Source: Cotesia glomerata
Lineage: Eukaryota; Arthropoda; Insecta; Hymenoptera; Braconidae
Direction of reading: 5' to 3'
DNA length: 64,000 nucleotides
Assembly: GCF_020080835.1 (NCBI RefSeq)
Contig: NC_058160.1
Location: 12,959,506 to 13,023,505 of the forward strand
This document shows, piece by piece, positions 48,200 through 60,590 of the stretch. The notes beneath the pieces were generated by a model. That model was not told the origin of the DNA. It saw only the letters and a program-made list of their open reading frames with translations, and ran no database searches. The position numbers and the translations under genes are program-made. Every line of letters starts with the position of its first letter. Within the stretch, counting starts at the first letter, position 1.

Positions 48200-51178
48200 C
48201 TATCTTCTGCTATTTGCTCTTCTTCTTTCGGTTGAATGCAAGTCTCTAAGGACTTCTGTTGCAAACGTGTTGGTAGCATTCCAGGCAGCTTCTGATGACA
48301 ACATTGCTTCCGCTAGTGAATCTGGTTGCATTCTCTGGTTCAGGATCCTCTCCTCTTCTTCACGCTGTGGATCGAAACGAGGACATACAAAGAAGACGTG
48401 CTCCGCGTCTTCAGCAGCTCCTGGGCAGGACGGGCACTCCGAAGAGTCATCGTGCTTAAAGCGGTGTAGATACTCTCGAAAACACCCATGTCCCGACAAC
48501 ATCTGCGTAAGATAGTAATTGACCTCACCGTGATTCCGGTTAAGCCAAATGTCGATCCGAGGGATGAGACGGTGCGTCCACCTACCCTTCTCTGCAGCAT
48601 CCCATTGTAGTTGCCATCGGCCTATGCTCTTCTGCCGTTCTTCAATTCTAAGTTCTTCAGGGCTCAGTGCAGTTGACCTTTTTCGTTGGTAAAGGGCCCG
48701 TCTTTCCTCTGCTAGAACTCTAAGAGGTAGGGTTCCAGCAATGACGCACACTGCTTCTTTTGATATAGTGCGGAAGGCACTAGCTATTCGTAGGGCACTC
48801 AGTCGGTATATTGGTCCAGCTTTTCTCCATGATTCTTGAGTTTCCAGTGCATCAGCCCAAATGGATATTCCGTAAGTGAGCACTGATGTGACTACTGATG
48901 ACAATAGTAGCCTCCTGCTCTGCATTGGGCCTCCGATGTTAGGCATCAGCCGTGCGAGACTAGCCCTCACTACTGACGCTTTGGCACTGACATGTTCCAC
49001 CTGCTGCTTGAAGTTAAGTCGTGCATCCAGCATCACTCCCAGATAACGGATAAATGGTTGTGATGTGATTTCTTGTTCTCCGACTCTCAACTTGATGGTT
49101 TCTACAGTTTTTCTGCTGGTGATGAGCACTGCCTCGGTTTTATGCTTGGCTAGTTGCAAGTTCATCATGTCCATCCACAAATTGACTCGTCTGAATGTAA
49201 TATCCAATGCCATTTCTATCTCTTCGAGGTGCTTTGCGACAATCACGACAGCTACGTCATCCGCATATGCTACAAGTTTGACTTCCGTAGGCAATGCTAT
49301 TCTCAGGAGGCCATCATACATGATGTTCCATAGCAGAGGACCTAAGACTGATCCCTGTGGCACTCCTCCGGAGATTTTGTACACTTCCGTACCATTCGTC
49401 GTGTCATATTTCAGGAGCCTGTTCGTAAAGTAGCTCGCTACTATTCTGCGAAGGTATCCTGGTTTGTTTTTTTCTTCTAGAGCCCGCATAACGCAGTCCC
49501 AGTTAGCGGAGTTGAAGGCATTCTTGATGTCCAAAGCAGCCACCAAGCAGTATTTCTTTTTTCCACCCTTCCATCTCGTTCCGGCGATTGCATCCTTGGC
49601 TATATCAACAACCAATTTGATAGCATCCAGAGTTGACCGTCCTTTTCGGAAACCAAACTGGTTCTCTGCTAGGAATGGATCGACTAAAGCCTCTATTCTC
49701 TGATGAATTATGCGCTCGAATATCTTGCCGGCCGTGTCTAATATGCAGAGTGGTCGGTAGGATGACGGTTCTTCCGGCGGCTTTTTCCCTTTCGGAAGTA
49801 ACACTAGCCGTTGCTGTTTCCACTTCTGGGGAAAAGTCCCTTCCTTCAGGCATGTATCGTAAACGTCCAGGAATAATGTCGGTGCTGCCCTAAGGATTGA
49901 TTTCAGGGCAATATTAGGAATTCCGTCCAATCCCGGCGCCTTATTATTCCCTACTCGATTTCCTGCCTCTATCAACTCGTCCAACGTGATAGTTGGGATG
50001 TCTTCAGAATTGAGCTGCTCCAACTTGTAGGTGAATACCAGCTGTTGGGGAAACAACGTAGTAACAATCTTCTCTAGGAGTTGTGGACACGTAGGTGATG
50101 GCATTGGTTGGCATTTCAAGTGGGTCATAACCACCTTATACGGTCTGCCCCATGGATCTTTCTCGACTTCTGCGACCAGTTCCTTCCAGCAACGTCTTTT
50201 GCTTTACTTGATGGCTCTGTTCAGTTCTCGACGGGCCTTTTTATACTCTGCCAACAGCTCTGCGGAGTTAGATCGTCTGTAGCCACGCTGAGACTTTCTT
50301 CTTTTTTTAAGACACTTTGAGCGTAGAATGCTAATGTGATCGTTCCACCAGTGCACTGAAGGTCTTGAATTTATGCGACGTTTCCGAGACATACTAGCGT
50401 CGCAAGCCTGGGTGACTCTTCTCATTCGGTCCTTGGTCTTCTCTTCAGCAGTTTCTACGATGATCGGATTGCAGTCTAAGGCTACTACTAAAGCAGTGGG
50501 GTCGAGACACTTAACTTTCCACCCAACCGCGCTAGCGCTCCTGTTGTCTCTTGTTAGTTTCTGGCCAGTTGATATTTCCCATAGTATCGCACTATGGTCG
50601 CTGGCTGTATAGATGTTCAATACTTTCCAAGAAAAACCTCTTCGAGCTAAGCAACTGCTGACAAATGTAAGGTCGACAGTTGAGTTTGTCTCTCCCTTAG
50701 TATACGTTGGCGTATCACCGGTATTAAGAAGGATCACGTCCAGAGTGGCCATTGCCTCGAGAAGTGCTTTTCCACGTGTATTAGTGAACTTGCTGCCCCA
50801 GTCTGTTGCCCAGGAATTGAAGTCACCAGCTATTGCCACGGAAAAGTGTTTTCTTGCGTCCTCAGTTAGCCGATCAAGGAAGTCTTCAAAATGCTCATTA
50901 GAGAGACTAGGTGGTGCATAGCAACTGTAGAAGCGGAGGCCATCTACCCATGCTGCTACGAAGCCAGCTTCTTCATTGTTGACTGTTCTCTGAAAAGGAC
51001 TTTTACCGCAGGACCAGATGACGGCTTTGTTAGTGCTGTCGGATTCCCAGGGTTGGTTACTCAGATGTCTATAAGGCTCACTTATAAGTGCTACATCTGC
51101 CTCTAATTCGCGCACAGTTTGCATGAGCAGGTCATGCGCAGCCTCACAATGATTGAGGTTGAGCTGCACTATCTTCAT
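48200..51178 (-). pseudogene. A4 ORF2 (endonuclease/reverse transcriptase), one in-frame stop
   Basis: The 993-codon frame starts MKIVQLNLNHCEAAHDLL at 51178 (an upstream in-frame ATG at 51226 lies within ORF1 and is not needed). Endonuclease: LISEPYRHL, AIAGDFNSWATDWGS, TASDHSAILWE. RT: QFGFRKGRSTLDAI, GVPQGSVLGPLLWN, AYADDVAVV, YLGVMLD. C-terminal knuckle: CPSCPGAAEDAEHVFFVC. The only stop is TAA at codon 325 (50204-50206), in the linker between endonuclease and RT. All catalytic motifs are intact. Confidence 0.9.
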
Positions 51179-52966
51179 GTTCTTGGCTTCGTTATCTTTT
51201 GGAGCGCTTCTTGGAAGATGGGGCATCTGTTCGTGCCTGCATGGTGAGCCGCCTTTTCTACGCCGTGCCGTTCAAAGAACAGTGCACATTTAGCTGGATT
51301 TTTACAATCAGCAATTTTGTGTCCTTCTTTTCCGCACCTTATGCAGAGCTTAGACCCGTCGACTTCGCTTTTGCACTGCGATCCGAAGTGCCCAAAGTGC
51401 CAGCATTTGAAGCATTGTATGGGTCTCTTCGTTGCTCTCATTCGGCAATTAGACCAGCCTATCCTTATTTTGCAGTTTCCCTCCAGTAACTTTTGTGCTG
51501 CAGCTGCTGGTAATGACACTGTGGCTGTCTGTGTACCCCTAAAGGCTTTACGGATCTTGATTGCCTCTAGTGGGATTTCACAACTTTCTCCAGCTTCCTT
51601 CTTTAGAGCGGTCTGAATATGCTCTTTAGTCGTGTCGTCATCGACATCTCGGATCTCGATGGTCTCCTGTGGCCCTTTGCAAATCACTTTGGCCTCCTCC
51701 TTAAAGATGTCCGCGATCGTCTTTTGCAGACCTTGGCCTTTGTCAGTGCTCTTCCTCGAAATCATAATCAACAAGTCCCCACTTCTGGTCTTGTTGATCT
51801 TATCCACAGTTGAACGAACCTGCTCATCTGGGACGTCCTGCTTTATAAGACGTAGAATCTCGGCATACTTTGTTTTCTCGGCCGGGCGGATGATCAGTGC
51901 GTCGGGTCTGATCTGTTTGCGTGGTTTTTTCCGCTTAGGCTCTGGCCTGGGCTCCTTCGGCGGCTGTTTTGAGAGTTGCTCTCTAGCTAGCCTTCTCTTC
52001 TCCTTCTTAGACTGTACTTTTTCCCAGTCAGTCGTCTTCTTGGGTTCGTCGCCCTGCCCTGCCAGTCGTTGGGGAGGGCTTTTTTTCAAGTCCTTCTTCT
52101 TTGTGACTTTGTCGGTTGGCTCTGGCGAATCTCGGTCCTTTCTCTTTCCAGACCTTGTGTCAGTTTCACCCTTGTCCTCAGCAGCAGATTCACCGTCACC
52201 GTCGGCTCCAGTGTCCATTGCTTCTCTGAGCAAGGCCTCGTGACGTTGTCAAAATAATTTGGCAACGCAGGTAAGCTCAAAGATTCGGGGACTAGGACGG
52301 ACAGAAGAACGAACGAACGAGACTCTTGTAAGGGGGATAGGTGTTACGGCTCAAACAGGTCTTACGGCTGCACCTCCCCGCATGGGCCCCGCTGGTAACT
52401 GGTCGGGTTGTTATTATATTACCGGTCAGGCTAACGCAGTCGTTGAATGGGTTGATACAGTTAACTAAGTACGAGGACAGATTGACATTAAAATCAACTC
52501 AATTCACATCTGTCCTATGATAGCGTAAATGCTTGAGGACAGGGTTTTTCCTTGCCGGCAAACTTGGCTGTGTATTTCCTATGTGGGGGTAGGACAAATA
52601 TACGTGCGTGTATAGCTCTTTTGAGCCCAGGAAACGGCCTCTTCGGAGGTAGGCGAAAGCCTCACCATATATTCTTCTGTCCATTGCTTCTTCCGTCTCA
52701 GTTTCTGTTTCAATGCGGCGTCGTGATGACTGCCATTCCTCGTCCAGTTTCTTGAATCTTCCAAGAGCATTGACTACACCGGTTGTCTTGGTCTTTATCT
52801 CCTTGTGGATATTGACCTTAGTTTGGACAAACTCTTGCAGCTCAATGGTCAGCTTCTCAAGGCACTCCAACGCTTGCGTTCTCTTCATGTCAGCGCTTGC
52901 TTCAATCGCTGCTTGTTGAGCATGAAGCCCGTTTCTATTCTTGTTTGTTTCCTGTAAGTTACTCAT
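51175..52966 (-). pseudogene. A4 ORF1 (Gag-like), split by a 453-bp insertion
   Basis: Starts MSNLQETNKNRNGLHAQQ at 52966 and is interrupted at 52226-52678. Without the insert and one copy of its 13-bp flanking repeat, the frame is 1,326 nt or 442 codons with no net shift. The downstream part has the zinc knuckles CFKCWHFGHFGSQC and CIRCGKEGHKIADC, then CALF, where the second Cys of the third knuckle is Phe. The stop overlaps the ORF2 ATG as ATGA (51175-51178). Confidence 0.85.
52226..52678. mobile_element. 453-bp insertion with 13-bp target duplication inside A4 ORF1
   Basis: Perfect direct repeats GTCCATTGCTTCT lie at 52213-52225 and 52679-52691, and A5 has the site once. The insert has no similarity to the element proteins and contains no clear pol III boxes or poly(A). 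The target duplication shows it is a transposition product of unknown type. It has mixed composition, with CAAACTTGGCTGTGTATTTC near 52559. Confidence 0.7.
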
Positions 52967-53508
52967 ACTTTTTTGATTTACCAGCGCATCGTACGGAGTG
53001 GAGCGGGTTGCCATAACTAGGAACGGGTGTACCCTCGGAGATAGTACTCCTACCCCAGTTCCCTGAGGCCTAGCCGACACTTAGCCAGTCCCGGAATACA
53101 CGGACGGACTAGACTCGCTCGGAGCGGTGAAGATTCCGATCTCTAACACTCACTGCGTACTTCCTGATCAAGGCCTGAAGTGGCTGGCTCCTGATCCACT
53201 GCTGCAACTTTCACCTCGGCAGGGCAAGCTCACATCAGCCGTGGCCTGCATCGTCGGAAACTACGATACAGGTTCCGGACACTCCCAGTAAGTTAAAGCA
53301 GGAACCAATCGTCTTGCTTGGTCAGTTAGTATGACCAACCCATTAAAGGGGAGTTTTGTCCACGGGAGCTTATTTTGTTTGGTTATTTTGCTTGGCTCCT
53401 ACCCGCTGTACCTCATCAACTAAGAGATTAAGTGTCATCCAAGGACAGCGAGCGTTCTCCCATCCGCTCGGGGAGACGCGCCCGGTAGCAGTATCTCTTC
53501 TGCCCCGA

Positions 53509-53517
53509 GTGTGTGTG

Positions 53518-53548
<31 letters not shown>

Positions 53549-53554
53549 TTTTTT
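53509..53554. repeat. (GT)11 plus T-run between A4 and A5
   Basis: GT repeats at 53509-53531 and about 23 T at 53532-53554. On the minus strand this is the poly(A) of A5, then (AC)n, then the first base of A4. Confidence 0.92.
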
Positions 53555-53795
53555 GTTTTAAGGGGGGGGGAATCCTTTTTACGGATTCTAGGCATAGTTG
53601 TTTGGCCTGGATATGTGGCGACTCGACGCAGTATCATACTAAAACTCGACGCTAGCCCCTACCCACTAAACCCTAAACCCCTTTTCCTTTTTCCCCTAAT
53701 CCCTCATGGAAACCGCCGTTAGGCACTACTTCGTGAGGGGAGAATCTAGCTACTGCTCTTACTTCTGATAGCTAAGGTGTTATTTTACCTTTCTT

Positions 53796-56764
53796 CTAGT
53801 TGTTGTCATTTGTTCTTCTTCTTTCGATGGAACGCAAGTCTATAAGGACTTCTGTTGCAAATGTGCTGATGGCGTTCCAGGAGGCTCTTGATGACAACAT
53901 TGCTTCTACTATTGTCTCTGGTTGGATTTTCTTCTTTAGGATCATCTCCAGCTCATCACGCTGTGGGTAAAATCGTGGGCACTCAAAGAAAACGTGCTCC
54001 GCGTCTTCATTGATTCCTGGGCAGGACGGGCACTCCGGTGAATCATCATGCTTGAAGCGGTGAAGATACGTCCGAAAACATCCATGTCCTGACAACAACT
54101 GCGTCAGATAGTAATTGACCTCGCCATGACTTCGGTTTAGCCAAACGTCGATCTTCGGTATGAGACGGTGTGTCCATCTCCCTGTTGTCGCGGCGTCCCA
54201 CTGCGATTGCCATTGTGCGATGCTGTTCTGCCGTTCTTTAGCTCTGAGTTCCTCGGCACTTTGTGTGGTTGTCCTCTTTCGTTGGTAAAGGTTCCGTCTT
54301 TCCTTAGCTAGGATTCTGAGCGGCAAAGTTCCGGAAATGACACACACTGCTTCCTCTGATATTGTTCGAAAGGCGCTTGCAACTCGTAGGGCACTCATAC
54401 GATATATTATTCCAGCTTTTCTCCATGAATCTTGCACCTCTAGTGCGTCAGCCCAAATTGATATTCCGTAGGTGAGCACCGATGTGACTACTGATGACAA
54501 TAGTAGCCTCCTGCTCAGCTTTGGGCCTCCGACGTTCGGCATCAATCGTGCGAGACTAGCTCTCACTACCGACGCTTTCGTACAGACGTGTTCCACTTGC
54601 TGCTTGAAGTTGAGTCGGGCATCAAGCATCACTCCCAGATATCGTATATGAGGTTGTGATGTGATTTCTCGGTCACCGACATTAATCTTAATTGTTTCAA
54701 CTTCTTTTCGGCTGGTAATAAGCACTGCTTCGGTCTTCTGCTTGGCCAGTTGTAGGTTCACTGTATCCATCCACTGGTTGATCTTCTCAAAAGTGATGTC
54801 AAACAGATGTTGAATCTCGTCGAGGTGTTTGGCGACGATCACTGCGGCAACATCATCCGCATACGCTACCAGTTTGACACATCTTGGAAGCTTCAGTCTC
54901 AGGAGCCCGTCATACATGATATTCCACAGAAGTGGACCAAGAACAGAGCCCTGTGGCACACCACCGGTTATATCATACTCTTTCGGACCATTCTTTGTAT
55001 CGTATTTCAGCACTCTCTCTGTAAAATAGCTAATCACTAGTCTGCGAAGATATGTTGGCACGTTCTTCTCGTCGAGAGCTTGCATGATGCAGTCCCAATT
55101 AGCGGAATTGAAAGCATTTTTGATGTCCAAGGCAGCCACCATGCAGTACTTCTTCGTTCCACCCTTCCATCTAGTTCCTGCGATTGCCTCTTTGGCCGTA
55201 TTAACAACCAGGTTGATCGCGTCCAAGGTTGATCGTCCTTTCCGGAATCCATACTGGTTGTCTGCCAAGAGTGGGTCGACTACTGCATCTATTCGCTGAT
55301 GAATGATACGCTCAAATATCTTACCCGCCGTATCTAGCATGCAGAGTGGTCGGTAAGATGACGGTTCTTCTGGCGGTTTCTTTCCTTTAGGTAAAAGTAC
55401 TAACCGTTGCTGTTTCCACTTACGAGGAAAAGTCCCCTCCTTGAGGCATGCGTTGTAAGCGTCTAGAAATAATGTTGGTGCTGCCTTTATGATTGTTTTC
55501 AAGGCTATATTAGGGATTCCGTCCAATCCCGGCGCTTTATTATTTCCTACCCGATTACAGGCCTCCAACAATTCTTCTTTAGTGACAGGTGGAATGTCGT
55601 CCAGTTCATCTTGCGTTGACTGATAATTGAGACTGTGTTGCTGTGGAAACAGCGCAGTGACGATTTTCTGAAGGAGTTGGGGACACGTAGGCGACGGCAT
55701 TTGTTGTTTCTTCAGGTGCGTCATGACCACCTTATACGGCCGACCCCACACGTCTTTGTCGACCTCGTATATGAGCTCTTTCCAGCATCTTCCTTTGCTC
55801 TCTTTTATGGCCTTATTAAGTTCACCACGAGCTTTTTTGTACTCTGCGATCAGCACTGCAGAGTTAGGTCGTTGATAGCCACGCTGTGATATTCTTCTCT
55901 TTCGATGACACTCTTTACGGAGGTTGCTGATATGATCATTCCACCAGTGTACCGCAGGTCTTGAATTCATAACACGTTTGCGAGGCATACTGGCATCACA
56001 AGCTTGTGTTACTCGCATCATCAGAGCCTTAGTATGTTCTTCTGCACATCCAGTCTCTATCGGATCACTATCGAGGGCTGTTAGCAATACTTCTGGGTCA
56101 AGAGATTTCACCTTCCAACCGACGGTGTTAAATTGCTTGATAGGCCCCCGGAGGTTCTGGTCGTTTGACGTTTCCCAGAGTATCGCATGATGGTCACTGG
56201 CAGTGTAGATGTCCAGTACCTTCCAGTTAGTGTTACCTTTAGCAAGGCTGGTACTGACAAAAGTGACGTCTACAATCGAGCTTGCGTCACCTTTGGTGTA
56301 GGTTGGCGTGTCACCACTGTTGAGCAAGACTACATCTAGAGTAGATAGAGCTTCTAGCAGCTCTCTTCCTCGTGCATTAGTCTGCTTACTGCCCCAGTCC
56401 ACTGCCCAGGCGTTAAAGTCCCCGGCTATCGCCACTGGATGATGTTGCTTCGCGTCCTCGGTCAGTCGATCCCAGAAGTCAGTAAACTCAGCAATGGAGA
56501 GGCTGGATGGTGCGTAGCAGCTGTAAAAACGGATGCCATCTACTGATGCTGCTACAAAGTCAGCGCTGCCATTGGTAGCTCCACTCTGGAAAGGGAGCTT
56601 ACCACAAGCCCAGATCACAGCTTTCGTGGTAATATCCGTCTCCCAAGGTTGTCCAGCTATGGCTCCGATAAAAGCACAACGTCGAGCTTTAATTCCCGTA
56701 CTGTCTGCATAAGCAAGTCATGCGCAGCTTCGCAGTGATTGATGTTAAGCTGCAATATCCTCAT
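53796..56764 (-). pseudogene. A5 ORF2 (endonuclease/reverse transcriptase), 10-bp deletion near the N-terminus
   Basis: Starts MRILQLNINHCEAAHDLL at 56764. After LLSEP about 10 bp are missing at 56665-56670 compared with A2 and A4 (2,969 against 2,979 nt), which shifts the frame. From MIWACGKLPFQ at 56618 onward 940 codons are open to the stop at 53796: endonuclease (AIAGDFNAWAVDWGS), RT (QYGFRKGRSTLDAI, GVPQGSVLGPLLWN, AYADDVAAV) and knuckle CPSCPGINEDAEHVFFEC. The long open stretch suggests a recent lesion. Confidence 0.88.
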
Positions 56765-58116
56765 GTTCGTTTATTTGTCAGCTTCTGGAGTGCTTCTTGG
56801 AAGACTGGACATCAGCCAGAACCAGACCGGTGAGCAGTGTCCTGAGAGCCAGGTTTTTCTGCACATAACGCACATTTCACTTTATTTGGGCATTGAGCAG
56901 CTTGATGACCTGTTTTCCCACATTAAATGCAAAGTTCAGATCGGTTGACTTCGCTTTTACATTGGGCAGTAGTGTGCCCAAAGTGCCAGCACTTATAGCA
57001 TCGTAGTGGTGTCTTAATTGCTCTGGCACGGCAATTTACCCAGCCAATCCTTATTTTGCCTGTCTTTCCGAGTATCCTCTGCACTATTGCTGCTGGCAAT
57101 CGTACCGAAGCAGTTTGAGTACCTCTGTAAGCCGGACAAATTTTAATGACATCTTCAGGTATTTCGTAGTCATTTCCAGCTGCCTCTTGTAAGGCCTTCC
57201 GGACATCGTCTTTAGTTGTTTCGTCGTCAATGTCCCGGATTTCAAGCTGTTCCTCTGGGCCTTTACAGATGACTTGCGCTTCTTCTTTAAGGATGCTCTT
57301 GATGGTCTTCAGCAAAGCTTGTCCTTTGTCTGCGGTCTTTCTGGAAAGCGTAATGAGCATATTCCCATCATTCGTCTTTTGAACCTTGTCAACGACGTCA
57401 CGGGTCTGATCTGGTGGGACATCTTTTTTAATCCGACGCAGTATCTCGGCATATTTTGCCTTCTCAACGGGTCGAATAATTAAGGCATCTGGTTTGGTGA
57501 ATTTTCGCGGTTTTTCCCGCTTAGGCTCCGGCCGAGATTTGTTCACCGGTTGTTTTGGTAACCGCTCTCTCGCTTGCTCCTTCTTCTCCTTCTTGGATTG
57601 GACCTTCTGCCATTCAGTCACCTCTTTTTTTCCGGCGTTCTACACTGCTGTGTTTTTCGGAAGGCTTGGTTTCAGGTCCTTTTTCTTCACAACTTGGCAG
57701 ATCGTTGGGTCGGGAGAAGATCGATCTTTTCTCTTAGTTGACGTGCTGCTAGTTCTGATTCTGTCTTCCGCGACTGATTCACCGTCACCTTCGGCTCCAG
57801 TGTCCATTGCTTCTTCATTCACGAAAGTTGCTTGAATGCTTCTCTCCGGGGTAGTGCGAGAAGTGCGTCGTACTGTTAAACACCATTCTTCATCAAGTTT
57901 CTTGAATCTCTGGAGGGCATTGGCTACGCTGGTCGTCTTGGTCTTAATCTCCTTGTGGATATTGACCTTAGATTGGATGAAGTCATTTAGCTCACTGGTC
58001 AGCTTTTCAAGGCGTTCAAACGCTTGCGACCGCTTCATTTCAGCGCTTGCTTCAATCGCTGCTTGTTGGGCATGAGGTCCGTGTTCACTATTGTTGTTTT
58101 CCTGAATTTTACTCAT
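56761..58116 (-). pseudogene. A5 ORF1 (Gag-like), three in-frame stops
   Basis: The 452-codon frame starts MSKIQENNNSEHGPHAQQ. Stops are TAG at 57640-57642 (Gln in A2), TAA at 56923-56925 inside the second knuckle (CI*CGKTGHQAAQC) and TGA at 56812-56814 just before CPVF. The first knuckle CYKCWHFGHTTAQC is intact. No frameshift is present, so decay is by substitution. The stop and ORF2 start overlap as ATGA at 56761-56764. Confidence 0.87.
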
Positions 58117-58618
58117 TCTTTTAAATTCACCAGCGCATCGTACGGAGTGGAGCGGGTTGTCATAACTAGGAACGGGTGTACCCTCGGAGATAGTAATCCT
58201 ACCCCAGTTCCCTGAGGCCTAGCCGACACTTAGCCAGTCCCGGAATACACGGGCGGACTAGACTCGCTCGGAGCGGTGAAGATTCCGATCTCTAACACTC
58301 ACTGCGTACTTCCTGATCAAGGCCCGAAGTGGCTGGCTCCTGATCCACTGCTGCAACTTACACCTCGGCAGAGCAAGCTCACATCAGCCGTGGCCTGCAT
58401 CCTCGGAAACTACGACACGAAGTTTCGGTCACTCCCAGTGGGTCACAGCAGGGAACGATTGTCTTGTTAGGTCAGTTAGTGTGACCAACCCATTAAAGGG
58501 GAGTTTTATCCACGGGAACGTATTTTATTTGGCTCCTACCCTCTGTACCAGGTATAGCGAGCGTTCTCCCATCCGCTACGGGGAGGCGCGCCTGGTAGCA
58601 GTTTCTCCTCTGCCCCAA

Positions 58619-59300
58619 GTGTGTGTGTGTGTGTGTGTACGGCAGTATGTAAACCTCTCATAACTTTTGAACAGCTTGACCGATTTCATCGCGGTTGGCA
58701 CCATTCGAAAGGGCTTGACCAAACTTAGATTTTGACTAGAATTTGGATCAATTCGAACCAGTAGATTTTGAGAAATCTCAAAAAAACTGCAAAAAAAAAT
58801 TTTTTCAAATATTTTTTTTTTTTTTGGAATAACTTCCAAACGGCTTTACTGATCAATTTCAAAAACTAATCAGCTTTTAACATAAAAAAAACCACGCTGA
58901 TTGCCGCCAGCCCGGTCAAAATCGGTTAATTCGTTCGTGAGTTATCGTTAACGAAAAAAATCGAAAAAATCGTTTTTTGGGAATTACTTCGAAACTCTAT
59001 GTTCGATCGATGTAAATTGAAAAGTTTCTTATGAAGCTTAAAAAACTGCATTGAATGCCACCAACAACGTAAAAATCGGTTAATTCATTTAAAAGCTATT
59101 GTGGTTTAAAAATTTGAAAAATAGTGTGTTATTTAACTTCTAGCAGATTTTTGAGCTCGGAGAGCTCAAAATGATACGAAATTTATATTTTTGAGCTCCA
59201 GTAGCTCAAAAACGTAATAAATGCAGTTTTGTGTATGAAATGAGCAGGAAGTTGCAAGGTTGTTGTTAAGGGTCAACCGTTTTCCTAATTTTTTTACTTC
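58619..59300 (+). repeat. Family R right half with (GT)10 core
   Basis: (GT)10 at 58619-58638, then CTCATAACTTTTGAACAGCT to CAACCGTTTTCCTAATTTTT. Its left half is at 47760-47937, so both retrotransposons A5 and A4 sit inside one R copy. GAGCTC blocks are at 59152-59212. Confidence 0.82.
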
Positions 59301-60107
59301 ATTTAGAGTTTTTGACGTCACTTGTCGTCTTATTAATATGGGAATAATTTGTAATTTGAGATTGAGAATATTAATGTGCGAAAATTCGTAAGTAAATAAG
59401 TATTCGTAAGAATGAAAAAAAATTGATATTCTCATGAAATTATTTCTAATTTTTATAGAAGATTAATATCTGTTTGAGTTTGAGGTTATTTGAGGTTAAA
59501 AATTGTAATTGAAATGAAGAAACGGACAAAATATATCATGCGTTAAAAAAATAAAAAATTATATCATACGTTAAGCCTGACTTTAAGATTATGTCTAAAA
59601 AATTAATAAAAGTTGAAATTAATTTATTGTTTAATGTTTGCACGCCGTGCATTTGATTTTTAAATACTTAAAATTACAATATTATGTATCTGCACAATTT
59701 TAACTTATACAGAAGTTGCAAAAAACAGAAAAAAAATTTTTTTTGATATTCAAAATTTTTTTTTTTTTAATTAAAAAATTTATATTTTTGAAAGAAAAAA
59801 AACCCCTTTCCAAATTTTCAGGATCTTTTAAGATCAGTACAAGGTATCATACAAAAAAAATTGAGCCAAAATTTTTATGGCGCTCTTCATTTTTGTCGAT
59901 TTTCAAAAATTCAAAATTTGACAAATTTGGCATTTTTCGGAATTTTTTTCCAAAATATTTTTTTTTTCAGTAGCCCCAAGTGTCCCCTTTCAAACAAACA
60001 AAAGACCATTCCTGTATCTATAATTGCATTCGAGATATTGCAAAAACAAAATTGAAAAACTGGAAAAATCGCGAAATTTTGAATCTGCAAAGGGGAAGGG
60101 GAAAACC
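59301..60107. other. AT-rich intron DNA with an inverted copy of 47596-47755
   Basis: 59535-59700 (for example TTTAAGATTATGTCTAAAAA, TTGATTTTTAAATACTTAAA) is an inverted diverged copy of 47596-47755. 59715-60000 is T-rich with chance Phe/Lys-rich frames. No exon. Confidence 0.5.
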
Positions 60108-60512
60108 GAAAAACGAGTGTTTTTTCAACATAACTCCGACATTTTTTGGAATAACTTTTAAACGGCTTTACTAATCAATTCCAAAAACTAATCAGCTCTT
60201 AACATAAAAAAACCACTTTGATCGCCGCCAACCGCGTAAAAATCGGTTTATTCATTTAAAAGTTATTGCGGTTTAAAAATTTGAAAAATTTAGTTTTATC
60301 AAACTTCTATCAGACCTTTGAGCTCGAAGAGCTCAAAAGCATAAAAAGTTATCTCTTTAAGCTCAGAGAGCTCAAAATAACACATAATTAGTATTTTTGA
60401 GCTCGGAGAGCTCAAAAACCTCATTAGTGCAATTTTAAGCACCTAGTATGAAATGAGCGGGAAGTTGCACGGATGGCCTTCAGGGTCTACCGTTTTTCTA
60501 ATTTTTTTTTCT
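60108..60512 (+). repeat. Family R, terminal part of the right half
   Basis: From CGAGTGTTTTTTCAACATAA through AACCGCGTAAAAATCGG and the GAGCTC blocks (60320-60420) to TCTACCGTTTTTCTAATTTT. It ends 79 bp before the next HIPK exon. Confidence 0.8.
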
Positions 60513-60590
60513 CATATTATACTAACTCAATTACATTTCAATACTAAATTAAATTTTTTACCCTTGTGTATCTTATCGTTTTAATTTTAG

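Larger units (their letters stand above)
47952..53508 (-). mobile_element. A4: full-length family A retrotransposon with an insertion in ORF1
   Basis: Antisense to HIPK. 5' UTR 52967-53508, ORF1 51175-52966 (interrupted), ORF2 48200-51178 and 3' UTR 47952-48199. The 3' end has a C-run, CTAAGGG and poly(A). Protein divergence from A1/A2 is clear (for example PTEVKLVAYADD against PRNVKLVAYADD), so it belongs to another subfamily, yet the 3' 600 bp are almost identical to A2, which hints at recombination or gene conversion. Its only ORF2 lesion is one stop. Confidence 0.9.
53555..58618 (-). mobile_element. A5: full-length family A retrotransposon, third subfamily
   Basis: 5' UTR 58117-58618, ORF1 56761-58116, ORF2 53796-56764 and 3' UTR 53555-53795. 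It lies head-to-tail upstream of A4. The 5' end abuts (GT)10 at 58619 and the 3' end has a C-run, TTAAAAC and poly(A). The 5' UTR lacks about 50 bp present in A1 and A2. ORF1 has three stops and ORF2 one 10-bp deletion. Confidence 0.9.

Noticed and set aside
51179..51226. Upstream in-frame ATG for A4 ORF2
   Set aside because: It lies in ORF1; the conserved ATGA overlap and homology of the other copies fix the start at 51178.
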